From NCBI GenBank assembly GCA_028583605.1, contig CM053327.1, positions 12,201,629 through 12,265,628 on the forward strand: a stretch of 64,000 nt of DNA, read 5' to 3'. The notes beneath the pieces are model-generated. The model had not been told where the DNA came from. It searched no databases and saw nothing but the letters and a program-made list of their open reading frames with translations. Source of the stretch: Dastarcus helophoroides (lineage: Eukaryota > Arthropoda > Insecta > Coleoptera > Bothrideridae). Below, piece by piece: positions 37,020 to 47,794 of the stretch; position 1 is the first letter of the stretch; each line of letters starts with the position of its first letter. The position numbers were made by a program, and so were the translations under genes.

Positions 37020-37645
37020 GGAAATTTATACACAGCTAAATATTACATGAAAATTCGAGAAAAAAATCGAAATTTCAGATTTAAAGAAAAAAATTTCGGG
37101 AAGCAGAATGTAAACCGGGATAATCAAGCAAATTTTTAAGTTTAGAATTTTAAATTTTTGCTTATTTCCCAACATTTTTGAATTTTTGAGATTTCACTTT
37201 TTTCGAAATTCTGTCTTTTTAATCTCAACATTTTAACCATTTTCTCAAAATTTTAAGTTTAGACTTTCAATATTTATTTTTTTAATTCAAAATTTTGTCT
37301 TGAAACTCTATAGTTTCTAATTTATTTTTAGTAATTATAAGTTTAAAATAGACAATTTTTTATAAATTCTGTCAATTTTCGAAATTTATCTTCATATTTA
37401 AAAATTGTTACTTATTTTCCAAAATATTCTTTAATCTTGAAATTTCAAGTTTTCTCATTTTTTCTGTGGATTTAAGCCCATTTTTTAGTTTATTTTTGTT
37501 TTAAATTCATAATTTAAAGAAAACTACTATCTCGACTTTACTTCAAATTTCGAGAAGATTGTACATTTTCATTTTAGTCTCAAAACTTCCACTTTATTCT
37601 ATTTTTACGAATTTTTCTCGAAATTTTAGAGGCCTAGTTAAAATT
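37020..37645. repeat. AT-rich degenerate microrepeat block (T-rich on + strand)
   Basis: Same family, with units such as CGAAATTTATCTTCATATTT, largely T-rich on +. It stops just before the orphan exon at 37754. Confidence 0.5.
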
Positions 37646-37753
37646 ATTTTTCATAAATTTCGAGTATTTTGTTTGAAATTTTGCTTTTTAATATTGTTTG
37701 TATATTTATATAAACGATAAATGCTAAATAATGCACATCTTTCTGTTTTGCAG

Positions 37754-37861
37754 AATTATGAAGAATTTTTGAAGTTGAAGAGATTCGCCAAAAACAATCT
37801 GGCAACACTGGTAGGGATGACTGTTGCCGTTTATTCAATCATCGCTGTTGCTTGCTTGTGA
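37754..37861 (+). CDS. Orphan terminal exon encoding a short single-pass membrane segment
   Basis: After a good acceptor (TTCTGTTTTGCAG at 37753) the frame gives NYEEFLKLKRFAKNN, then LATLVGMTVAVYSIIAVACL and a stop: a basic stretch followed by one membrane helix of about 20 residues. The layout recalls small mitochondrial inner-membrane assembly factors such as COA3 (basic NN-x-TG then helix), but the usual tail after the helix is absent, so I do not assign it. Only phase 0 is open. No matching upstream exon was found; the ATG at 36009 does not fit the phase. Confidence 0.35.
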   Translation, partial: NYEEFLKLKRFAKNNLATLVGMTVAVYSIIAVACL

Positions 37862-38252
37862 TTTATAATCACAGAATTTGTCAGAATGTGTGGAATAGAC
37901 AACAGTTGCTTTCGGCGAAATATTCAAGTAGAAATTTTTAGTTACAATATGCTTTAATGAGCCCAACTACTTTTTTGATTTTCTTACTTAGTTTACTTAC
38001 TAATACAGAGAGGTTTTTTAAATTTGAATATATCAGTATATTAATTCCTTCTATGCGCTGGATCTGTCACTTCGCTGTCTTTCGCGTCTATGGCTACAAT
38101 AAAACCTCAAATTCAATTAAATGTCATCTTGACGCATTTATGGCAAAAGTGTCGTTGAATTCATAAAAAATATGCTTTCGAACGGTGAGTGGTCGCTGCT
38201 GTTCGTGTGAGTTTCTCACTTTGATTCTCTAGGGTATAAGTAGTCGATCGTC

Positions 38253-38969
38253 ATGGGGAATTCGGGTTTAAAACAACATATCGAAACGGCTCAAAAAACT
38301 GGGGTATTGAAATTATCCCAAGGAAAACTCAGCGAATTTCCCCCTGGCATTAAAGAGTTGGAGAGATGCCTGAGAACTTTGGATCTTTCGGAAAATAAAT
38401 TTCTGGTTTTACCGGAGGAAATAAGTAGGTTTATTCAGTTGAAACATTTGAATTTAAATAAGAATAAATTAACGAAATTGCCCGATTGTATTGGAGCTTT
38501 AACAAAATTAGAAACTTTAAATGCATGTCATAATAAGCTGGCAACTTTGCCACGTACTTTATCAAATCTTATCAATTTAAAACAAGTGTACCTTGGTGAC
38601 AACCACCTGAAAGAATTTCCAGCTGTGTTCTGTGGTCTTAAGCATTTGGATATACTCGATCTTTCGAAAAATCAAATTGTTTGTGTACCAGCTGATGTCG
38701 CCACTTTGAATGTTACAGAATTAAATTTGAATCAAAATCAAATTTCTGAATTATCTCCTCAGATAGCCTCATGTCCTCGACTAAAAACACTGAGGCTTGA
38801 GGAGAATTGTTTACAGTTGTCATCGATTCACTCAAAGATACTTTCTGATTCCAAAATATCTAATCTAGCCGTTGATGGCAATTTGTTCGAGACCAAAAAG
38901 TTGTCAGATATCAATGGGTATGATGCCTACATGGAAAGATACACAGCAGTTAAGAAAAAAATGTTCTAA
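38253..38969 (+). CDS. Lrrc57: LRRC57, leucine-rich repeat protein with N-myristoylation signal
   Basis: A complete, intronless 238-aa frame, nearly the length of vertebrate LRRC57 (239 aa). It starts MGNSGLKQHIETAQKTGVLK; Gly2 and Ser/Asn context form a typical N-myristoylation site, so membrane attachment is likely. About eight LRRs follow (LRTLDLSENKFLVLPEEI, LKHLNLNKNKLTKLPDCI, LDILDLSKNQIVCVPADV, VTELNLNQNQISEL), then the conserved cap RLKTLRLEENCLQLSS and the tail YDAYMERYTAVKKKMF. The molecular role of the family is not established; LRRs imply protein binding. The context GTCATGGGG has a GGGTATAAG word about 20 bases upstream. Being intronless could reflect retroposition in an ancestor, but the frame is intact. 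Confidence 0.95.
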   Translation: MGNSGLKQHIETAQKTGVLKLSQGKLSEFPPGIKELERCLRTLDLSENKFLVLPEEISRFIQLKHLNLNKNKLTKLPDCIGALTKLETLNACHNKLATLPRTLSNLINLKQVYLGDNHLKEFPAVFCGLKHLDILDLSKNQIVCVPADVATLNVTELNLNQNQISELSPQIASCPRLKTLRLEENCLQLSSIHSKILSDSKISNLAVDGNLFETKKLSDINGYDAYMERYTAVKKKMF

Positions 38970-39173
38970 TTTCCAGCTGCACTGGTGGGAGTTTTGTTCT
39001 TGGTGCTTAACTTGTCAATTTCGCCTAACAAGGCACTCAAATGTCTACTTCTTTGATCCTTTTATCTGAAACATTCCTGGGAATATTCTATTCTTGCAAT
39101 TTTATATTGTCTTATCACTGATTTACACTTTAACGTAGCTTTTACATGTTAGGATATAATAGCTGTTACCAAA

Positions 39174-39179
39174 AATAAA
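39174..39179 (+). terminator. Lrrc57: Poly(A) signal candidate of LRRC57
   Basis: AATAAA about 205 bases after the stop. A further AATAAA near 39570 is an alternative. The sequence between 39200 and 39840 holds no gene. Confidence 0.45.
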
Positions 39180-39839
39180 AGGTATGTTAGAAACTTACCT
39201 TTCTGTGATATGTATATTTTTCTTATGTGTTGAAATCAACTACTGATGTCAAAATGAGTATTTAATTTGTCAGCATTTTAGTATCTAATTTAACGTAATT
39301 TATTAATTATGTAAGTACTAAAAGTGTGGTCCAAACTTCTAATTGTATAATTTTGTAACTCTTAGACAATCTGTCATGTGTATTTGTTATATTTATTTAA
39401 AAAAATACACTTTCACTTCACATTCATGTAAACAAAATATATTAAATACAGTCCATGAATTTACATTTTAAATGTTATTTAACTTTAAAATCTAGAACTA
39501 ATGAAAATCTAAAACTGAACACAGAAGTCATGACTCTTATTTATATATCCTTTGTTGTTTAATGTATTATAAATAAATATTGTACATGTGTCTATTTCTA
39601 GTTTTATTTGCATGATTTAAAATTGCTTTATGGAGTAGGACTTTTTCTTTAACAGACTGTAACTGACAACCTTTACCATACTAATTACTCTCTCTGTACA
39701 GTGTAACTAAATAGTGGTGCACCTATGGGGTAGTGTATTTGCTGCACAAAAGTTGTCTTACGCAAGAGGTCCCCTCGCAGCAGTTTTTTCTTAAGACGCA
39801 ATTTGAAATGCGCATTGTTTAGTCAGTAATTTTTTAATG

Positions 39840-40320
39840 ATGCATAAATATCAATTCAAATCCAAAATTTGTCAGTTGTAAATACATGAATGTGCAAGAG
39901 ATTCATCCGCGCAGTGCATTATTATTAAATTTCTTGCCATTGAAGGTGTAAAGCCCCCCGAATTCTTCGTAGACTAGAAGCACAGTTTGGGGATTCTTGT
40001 TTGAAAAACACTCAAGTGTATGAATAGCCCAAAAAATGTTTGGAACTTAAGTTGAAAATGAATCCCATGCCCGTCGTCCTCGGACCAGTGCGACTGCGGA
40101 CAAGATTAACGCTGTTCAACGCCTTTTGGAAGGTGATCGCCGTTTAACTGCCGCAATTGCAATTGCCGCTCAAACAGGGATATACTTTGCTCATTACAGG
40201 TGAGCTGGGGTTTCGAACGATTTCTGCCAGGTGGGTACCTCGTCTTTTAACTGAAGAACAGAAACAAGAACGTCTGGAGATTTGTCAGCGCCATCCTGCA
40301 GGGTTTCAACGTAAAAGTGA
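39840..40320 (+). pseudogene. mariner transposase N-terminal relic
   Basis: Homologous to the mariner at 51998: shared CGTCCTCGGACCAGTG, GACTAGAAGCACA and CATTATTATTAAATTTCTTG. The product includes LLEGDRRLTAAIAIAAQTGI, then RTISARWVPRLLTEEQKQER and LEICQRHPAGFQ, the HTH and linker region. It ends before the first catalytic Asp and has stops (for example a TAG in the VYEWHK motif). Inactive. Confidence 0.85.
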
Positions 40321-40446
40321 TGGTTTTTTTTCTAGAAAAATCGACATATACATTATTGATACTTGTAATTTATTAGATGCCTACCCTAGCCTAGAAATAT
40401 AGATACACACTCATTTAGACTTGTGAGGACGGAAAATATTCTCCAT

Positions 40447-40560
40447 TTCAGATAAATCTGCCTCATAGTAGGCATTGAACTTCTAATTTTATAGTGGCAA
40501 CAACAGGAACTAGTAATGTTTAGATATAGCCGTCTGGCAGGACTGTGATGTCAAAATTGA
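40447..40560 (-). repeat. Partial inverted copy of the 36.6-37.0 kb MITE
   Basis: Complementary to 36900-37008 at roughly 80% by eye. The two lie in opposite orientation either side of LRRC57. Confidence 0.65.
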
Positions 40561-41214
40561 CATATCATTCTATTTAATTTTTTTTGGAAAAACGGTGAAA
40601 TGTGTTACCATTTTATATAACGCGCTGTAGTAGCGGCAATAATTTTAAAATAAAAATGTATGAAAGTGCTGTCGATAGACTAAATAACACTCTTGCCATA
40701 GAGACTGAATTTGTCAAATTTTCTTAAGTAAATAGTATTTAAGGAAAAATTTTTTGGATCTCTCCCCACCACGTTATTTTTGGAAATAGAAAAAAGTGTA
40801 AAACAATAACAAGTCGAAATGAGTCCAGAATTACAATGCATATATTTTCAATATACTTTTATTAAGCAAACTTTTAAGAAAATCCTAATTTTCTATTCAG
40901 TCCTACGTATTACGCCACCTAGCGGTCATTTTAGAACTTCAAAAATATTTTCCAGCCATTTTTTAGGGCCACTTTTCTTGTAGAATTTTTTTCCCAAAAC
41001 TGTGAAGTGATTCGTTGCTGAAATATAGGCGGCGTTCTTTCTTAGTTTTCCACCCAAAAAATATATTATTGATTAGATATAATGGAAGAAAAATCTTTTA
41101 TTGTTGAATCCTACTTTCGAAAAGCCCAAAAAGGCGATCGTGAATGGATCTCTTCTATTCCTGACAATGCTGCAGAATTTTAATCTCAAGGTTAAATATT
41201 AATTTCGTGAATAC

Positions 41215-41310
41215 GAATCAAGTAAGGAACATACGGTAACATGTCAAAAAATGACAGCAGCACACTAGATTAGAACACTTTTTGTAGACCCGACATTTAT
41301 ACGTGAAGCC
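41215..41310. repeat. Dispersed repeat related to 941-1020
   Basis: AAGTAAGGAACATACGGTAA and CACTTTTTGTAGAC match the segment near the window start in order and spacing. Bases 41311-42440 show no supported gene. Confidence 0.45.
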
Positions 41311-42449
41311 AGATGACTTAGGTCTGGTAATATTTCAAGTAACTTATTCTAATGGTTGATGTAATAATTCAAGGTCCACTCGTGCATATTTATCTAAAAG
41401 GGTCTATTTAAAAATTATGAATTGAGGACCTTTTTTTGGTCATCAAAAGGTATAGGCGAACCTGAAATATGAAAATTATAAAAAAAGATGGAATTGAGGA
41501 CTCCATTATTATTTTTTTTTGTCGTAAACAGAAATATTTTCCAAGCTGAAGTAATCTGACAACCCCAGATTGCCCTCCCCTCGCTTAGGAGGTTGACTGA
41601 TTTAAACATAGTCTCTGGATTCAATCAACGCCTAAGACAAAATTGAAGCTATTATGCCACTGAAAGTTACAAGGGCGTTTAGCACTGAAGTAACTTTCTT
41701 GTATTGTGGGTTGCATAGCAAAAGCCATGAAATAACAACGACGGCGACGCGGCGCTTGGAACCATATATGTAATACGTGTAATAATATTACATGTATGCT
41801 TGGAACACCGGCTTTATTTAAAGGATAACTGGTTTAAAAATATTTATATGCTTTATCGAGAAAGTGAGGTTATCAACCACAATTTTGCGGTGTACGCAAA
41901 AAACACGTTATCCCGAGAAAAATTCCAGTGCGGTTTAATTAATTTTTAAACTAGTCGGTAAGGTCACCTTATTTTCAGTTCTCGAAAGTCAACAGTCTCT
42001 AAACAAATTCTTGCGCAATCGAATATTTTTATATTTATACTATACGTGTATTTCCTAATTGTAATACACAACACGTGATTGTTTTATTTATAGACCGAGT
42101 ACAGGCATAATATACAACGTTATACAAATATTAACCACATATTTACGATAAAAAGAAGTAATATTCACTTTGTTGAAGTTTGCAAAGGCAAATTCTACCG
42201 TAAATAACTCAAGGTTTCATTCCCTCGTTTACTTTTTTATGCATTTCAAACGAGCAAAATGAGCATTTGTTATGCTGCGGTAATAAATAATTCTAAATGA
42301 AAACATCGTAATCTTTCACCGTAAATGACACCGAAATCTTATCTAGTGCTACTAATCTAATCGTTAATTTTTAAAAATTGTCATATTCTAAATTTCAGGT
42401 GATTTTTTATTAGGTTAAATTCGCCTGTTATTCATTTTGTTATTGATTT

Positions 42450-43087
42450 TGCTACGTTCGAAATTGCGTCTCACTTATCTCAGGCGAGTCACGCGAGTGC
42501 GATAGAGAGCGACGACGCACAGCCGGCTTAGTAACCGGTAAACTGTGTCCTTCTCTCTCTGCGGACGTGCGGTCGGAAACGTCCAATCTGTATTGTTTAT
42601 GGTGGACTGTCGTGTTGCGCAAAAAGCGGAGGGCCCAGAAATCGCAATATTTATCCCGATTCGAGGAATCCTGCACGTCTCGCTGAATTAAAAGGTAACA
42701 TTTTTGCTTTGGCGGGTGCCCGGCGATAATAAGCGCCGCAAGCGGCGCGATTACCACGCTCTCGGCCACCCAGATGGTTTGTTTTTGTTTATCTCTTTCG
42801 CACGGCTTCTAGAAAGTTCAGGATTTCGGGCTGGAGAGATGTTTTTGGTTTTGCCGCTGTTTCGGGTTGTAAAAATCGCGAAGCGGGCCGGGTGTTTGAA
42901 TGGCGTGCCGGCGTGCAAACAAAAGAATATTTGTGTCACGTAGGCGTTTTGAAATGTCGACGTGTTGAAGTTTTAAAAGTTTTCTACTCGTTTATTATAT
43001 TGCTTTAATTTTCTTTTCAGATTGGCGCGTATCGAGTTTTTGAGGTGTATTAGGTTCGAGTGGTATTTGTTTGGTTTTTGAAGCGAG
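42450..43087 (+). promoter_or_regulatory. Pdcd4: Pdcd4 promoter and 5' UTR region
   Basis: This is GC- and CpG-richer than anything nearby. A donor AAAAG|GTAACA at 42692/42693 and an acceptor TTTTCTTTTCAG ending at 43020 suggest a non-coding first exon and a 328-bp 5' UTR intron. The exon starting 43021 holds the ATG. The transcription start is not resolved. Confidence 0.45.
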
Positions 43088-46000
43088 ATGGCTTCAGATA
43101 GAGGCGATGTTGAAGTGGAAGTAGAAGTGGATGATGTTGACATTGACAAGGTGGTGGACGACGAATTGTCCCCGAAGCCCAACGCTGGGACCAGTGACAG
43201 TTTGATGAAGCGCAAATCCAAAAAGGTAAACTTGCGAGGGTACTTTATTATCTAAATTTGTTCACATCTTGTCATTGATATTTGAAGCAGCAACTCATTT
43301 CTTACCGTTTTCAGTGGTGAATTAAGCGATAAGCGGCTGCCTATACCAAAGGGGCTGAAAGTTTTAAAACGTGTTATAGTCATTGGAGTAATTGTTGTTA
43401 TTATTATTATAACGTTTTTCTACAGGAAGCTGCAGCGCCCTAATTCAGTATTTTATACTCCTGTAGAGCATATCAGCATATTTTTCGATGTCCACCCATT
43501 TGAACCAGAAATCTGGAAATAGATAAACGTTCTTTCTTGGTGAACACAATTTGTAGCATAAGATGGCCAACAAGAGCAGATGCTCAGGGCTGGCATTGCA
43601 TTTTGTGCTGTCCTGTGCAATGACTTTTTTGCTTCTCTCATAAAGAAATAATTGCTAATTGTCAGATAATCATTATTACTGATTGTGGAGGAGTGATATT
43701 GAAATTTATGCCTTGCTTAGAAAATGAACATAAGAATTAGACATGGGTAGTGCAGAGAAATTTGGTGAGTTAACTCAATAACTCAAGCACAACAGACTGA
43801 GATGGTGCATTGAGTTAACTCAATTGCGCCATGCTGGTTGGAACTTTCGTACGTTTGCGTTGCATGGATAACAGTAGCACGTGTGTTGAGATGTTGAGTT
43901 GAGGACCTGAGAGGGACACCCACAGATCGCTTCAACACTTCTGCACATGTGCTGGTTCGTTACGTTAATCGTTTTGTCTACTCAATTTACAAGCAACGGC
44001 GATAAATATTATATAGGTTGCATATTTCTTATCTTATTAAAATAATTTGAAACCCTTATGGCAGTATCATCTTAAAATAATTATTTTATGTATTTCTGTG
44101 CAAAGTGTTGTACTTGTATTAATTATTTACTGCGACCGTCAACCTTGCTTATTGGAGTGATATCCTAACTTTGTAACACAATAAGTCAGCGACTTGGCGG
44201 CATAAAGCCAGGCACTACAGTCTACATTCTCGCCCGCAACACACATTTCGCATATCGCATCTGTACTCCTACAAAATCACAAAATGAGTTGTGCGCATTT
44301 AAAAAGTGAGTTAACTCAGTCGGCGCAATGAAATGAGTTGGCGCAATTGACCGGCGCAGCGCAGTGTTACACATCATTAATAAGAATAGTTCATGGAATT
44401 TAATGCTGAGGCTGCATTAGTTTATTTAGATTTAATGTTGTGGGGATTCTTTATTGTGTCTAGAGTTGTTTAAAAGGTTAGACATTATTACAGGAGAACT
44501 CCATCATAAATAGAAGGCAATGGACCAGCAAAAATGTTGGGTTATAAGCGATTTTAATTATCAACAACGCTATTTAAGTATGAACATCAAGCAAGGGGAT
44601 ATTGATCGGAATTTTTCCTTATGTCCCATCACTTGTTATAACAGGTCTCATTCAGAGGGGTTCTACTGCATTAATTTAAACTTATCTAACCAATCTACAA
44701 AATGTTGAAAATGTTGAAATTAATTTAATTAAACAGTAATATTTTGTTTTAAAATAAAAATAAATGAATTATATAATTCAGAATATTTTTTCAGAATGTT
44801 CATTATTTGGAAATAAATATTTAAAATCTAGAAAAAGAAAAATTCATAGCAATAGTGAGAATTTTGAAATTAAGTCTAATTTTTGTAGGCGGAAGACAAC
44901 AAAAATTGTGGCTCAAAAAATTTAGAAAAATTATAAAAATAAACAATGTAAAAATAACATAAAATTGCAAATGCACAATTGAAATTTCGAGAAACAAAAT
45001 AATTCAAGACACAAAATAGAAATTTCGGATTTAAATTCAAAATTTCAAGGAAAAAATTTAGAAAGCTTACCTCTGAATTGTGAGAAGACAAAAATTTAGA
45101 AAAAAATATTTTGTTCTTACATCTTTGTTCTATGTCTTACTAGTTAACTTGAAACATTTTTTTGTAAAAACTACGTTTGGTTTAGTCTTTGTTGTTTCCA
45201 GCTCTATAGACGCGTCTTTTGTTCATAACTTAGTTACTCAATTTGTGCTGGCGGTGCAATAAGTTCGCTCAAAAATATCACAATGAAACAAATATCATCT
45301 CAATGTATAGAATTCTAGTGGAATATTTTCTGTATTGCATACTACTACTGCATTTTACATTACAGGTACATCGACAAAATAGCAAGGAAAATGTGGTGGC
45401 TTCCGGTTTCGTTCACGGCCCTAGATCTTGGAAAAACAGCCGAAGGTCCCGCAACGGCTATGGGAGAGGTTTACCGAAGAAGGGTGGTGGCGGCGGAAAG
45501 GGGGTGTGGGGGCTACCCGGATCCGAACTCCTGGAAACCTACGAAGACGTCAACGATCCCAACTTTGACAATGAGAACATGAGTAATGGTGACATAGAAT
45601 TGAAAGCCATCGTACCTGAGGAGAGTTATGAGGAGATAAGGAAGAAATTTGAACCTATCATTTTAGAGTATTACGAGAACGGTGATACTCATGAAGCTGC
45701 CATTTCTATTGAAGACTGCATTTCGGAGAATCGAAGGGACGTCGTCGTCGAGCAAGCGGTCGAAATATCCATGGATCACAAGCCGTCGCACAGGGAAATG
45801 ACCTCCGTGCTCATTTCCGATCTCTTCGGCCACGTTATAACCGTCAGTGATATAACGAAAGCTTTCCAAAATCTCCTGGCCAATTTAAATGACTTAATCA
45901 TTGATATTCCCGAGGCTCCAACCATTCTTGGTAACTTCATTGCCCGCGCCATAGCAGACGACTGCATCCCACCGAAATTCATCACCACCACTAAAGAGAA

Positions 46001-46559
46001 AAGTGACAATAAGCACTTCCAAGAAGCTTTGGACCGCGCAGATACCTTGCTTTCCATGAAGCACGGTCTGGTCCGTTTGCACAATGTGTGGGGAGTCGGC
46101 GGCGCTCTGCGACCCGTCAAGGCGCTAACCAGACAGATGTCCCTGCTTTTGCAGGAATTCCTCTCCTCCAGTGACATAGAGGAGGCGAGCAGATGTCTCC
46201 GACTCTTGGAGGTGCCCCACTTCCACCACGAATTAGTCTACGAGGCCATCGTCATGGCCCTCGAGGCGAACAACAACACCAAGGAGGAGCTGCTGTGCAA
46301 CCTGTTAAAGGCTTTCGACGCTGCCATTCTGATCACGCCCGATCAGATGGAGCGCGGGTTTTTGAGAGTATTCGATGATCTTCCTGATATTTCCATGGAT
46401 GTGCCTCTGGCGTACATAATTTTGGATCGATTTGTGGATAGGTGCGAGAAGGCTGGATTCTTGACCGAAAATGTGGTGAAGAATATGCCCAATAGAGGCC
46501 GTAAGCGCTTTGTCTCCGAAGGAGACCAACAATTCATTAAGAATCACAGAATTTCATAA
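43088..46559 (+). CDS. Pdcd4: Pdcd4, MA3-domain inhibitor of translation initiation factor eIF4A
   Basis: Exons 43088-43225 (46 codons) and 45366-46559 give 443 aa (human 469). Exon 1 is acidic (VEVEVEVDDVDIDK). Residues 64-96 form a basic Gly-rich region (SRRSRNGYGRGLPKKGGGGG, then KGVWG) matching the RNA-binding, nearly invariant PDCD4 segment. MA3 domain 1 spans about 130-250 (EPIILEYYENGD, KPSHREMTSVLISDLFG, FIARAIADD) and MA3 domain 2 about 290-415 (LEVPHFHHELVYEAIVMALE, ITPDQMERGFLRVFDDLPDI). The tail RGRKRFVSEGD keeps the Akt-type site of vertebrate PDCD4. The vertebrate DSGxxS beta-TrCP degron is not visible. Family role: binds eIF4A through the MA3 domains and blocks its helicase activity; shuttles between nucleus and cytoplasm. 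The 2.1-kb intron holds a MITE-like element. Confidence 0.96.
43740..44375. mobile_element. MITE-like element in the Pdcd4 intron
   Basis: The ends are weakly inverted (GACATGGGTAGTGC and, from the other strand, GATGTGTAACACTGC). Subterminal GTGAGTTAACTCA palindromes and TTGCGCC words lie inside both ends. There are no coding frames and no clean target duplication. Confidence 0.45.
44820..45070. repeat. AT-rich degenerate microrepeat block (A-rich on + strand)
   Basis: A short A-rich copy (GAAATTTCGAGAAACAAAAT type) inside the Pdcd4 intron. Confidence 0.45.
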
Positions 46560-46724
46560 ATTCTGGCTTTTATTGTCTAAAATACACTGCTGGCCGTATG
46601 CTGATTTTGTCGTATCTTTTTTTATGTTAAAGTTTGAGTTTTAATTTTGAATATTCAAAGCACCATGTGCATTTTTCAACTTCTATATAGAATGTTAAAC
46701 TTCATTTTTGTATATCTTATATAG

Positions 46725-46730
46725 AATAAA
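46725..46730 (+). terminator. Pdcd4: Poly(A) signal of Pdcd4
   Basis: AATAAA lies about 165 bases after the stop, followed by T-rich sequence. Bases 46740-47600 contain no feature I can support. Confidence 0.6.
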
Positions 46731-47605
46731 CATTATTACAAGTTATTTTTAAAGTTTTTTCTTTTTTACACTGCAAAAACAAAATAAAAATACTTGCAGC
46801 AGATTAACAGTAAGAAGCTTTTATTAATAATGGGTAAGGTTCATTTTTTTACATAAAATTCACTTGCAAAGATTAAACCCACTGTATTGTGAAGTTTCCA
46901 TAAGGATCATAAAATATTAATTTCAAGATCAAGTGGTGGAATACGAAGCCTCTGACAAACCATAGAGAAACTAAAAGTTTCTGTGATGATCTATTTATTG
47001 CTTTCGGGAAAAATTCTATTTATAGAGTGATACAAAAACTAATGCGTGTAAATCAAATTCAAACAAAAAACAATAGTAACTTCATCTTACATTTGAGGCG
47101 GTGGCACTCAATTTCAAGAAAGGTATGTAAAATTTGGATTTGTGTATTTCCTACCTGTATTTCCTTTTAGTCACTCTCAATATACAGCTTTTTGGTTAAA
47201 AAGTCCCTGAGCTACGCGGCCGCGCAATATTTTTCACAACATTGTATTAATTTGCACAGAGAAACATTGTCAACGCACTTAAATTGAGGAAAAATTATTC
47301 TGTATCTGTCTCTTTTTTTTTTTTTCAATTGAATGTGTGGCTATAGTTATTGATATAGAAATTGTTATAGAAATTTATTTTTCTCCAGAGTTCGATTTTT
47401 TCTTCATAAGTCTGAATTACTATTTCCCAATTATTTCGATCGCAAAAGAACTAAATTTATTTTTAATAAATTTCGCATTTTTAAGTAACGATGTTAATAT
47501 ATATTGACCTATTTAAAGCACATAACTCAGCCGAAGAAATAGTTATTAACCATAATTTTTGATGGAACGATGGAACGGACTGGTCCTTGGTTATCTTCAA
47601 AAACT

Positions 47606-47725
47606 GAAATACAGAACTTGGCCCCTGAATCCAAGAAAGATTAAAAAACACAACGAAACGCGTTAGAGCAACGTTTGTTGTGTTTTTTAATTTTTCTTGG
47701 TTTCAGGGGACAAGTTCTGTATTTC
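47606..47725. repeat. Long perfect-looking hairpin (foldback, arms about 54 bp)
   Basis: Left arm GAAATACAGAACTTGGCCCC runs to about 47659. The right arm 47671-47725 is its complement, ending GGACAAGTTCTGTATTTC, with only a few mismatches and a loop of about 10 bases. It lies just upstream of the LINE relic. Confidence 0.85.
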
Positions 47726-47794
47726 AATTAACGATAATGCTCAAATTGACACTTCCTATAATATAAATAGCCTTACAAAAGTTAAAAAATAGGA

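Noticed and set aside
42452..42769. 105-codon minus-strand frame upstream of Pdcd4
   Set aside because: Falls in the CpG-rich promoter/5' UTR of Pdcd4, where stop-poor sequence is expected; no homology.
45663..46547. Several minus-strand frames across Pdcd4 exon 2
   Set aside because: Antisense shadows of a well-supported coding exon.
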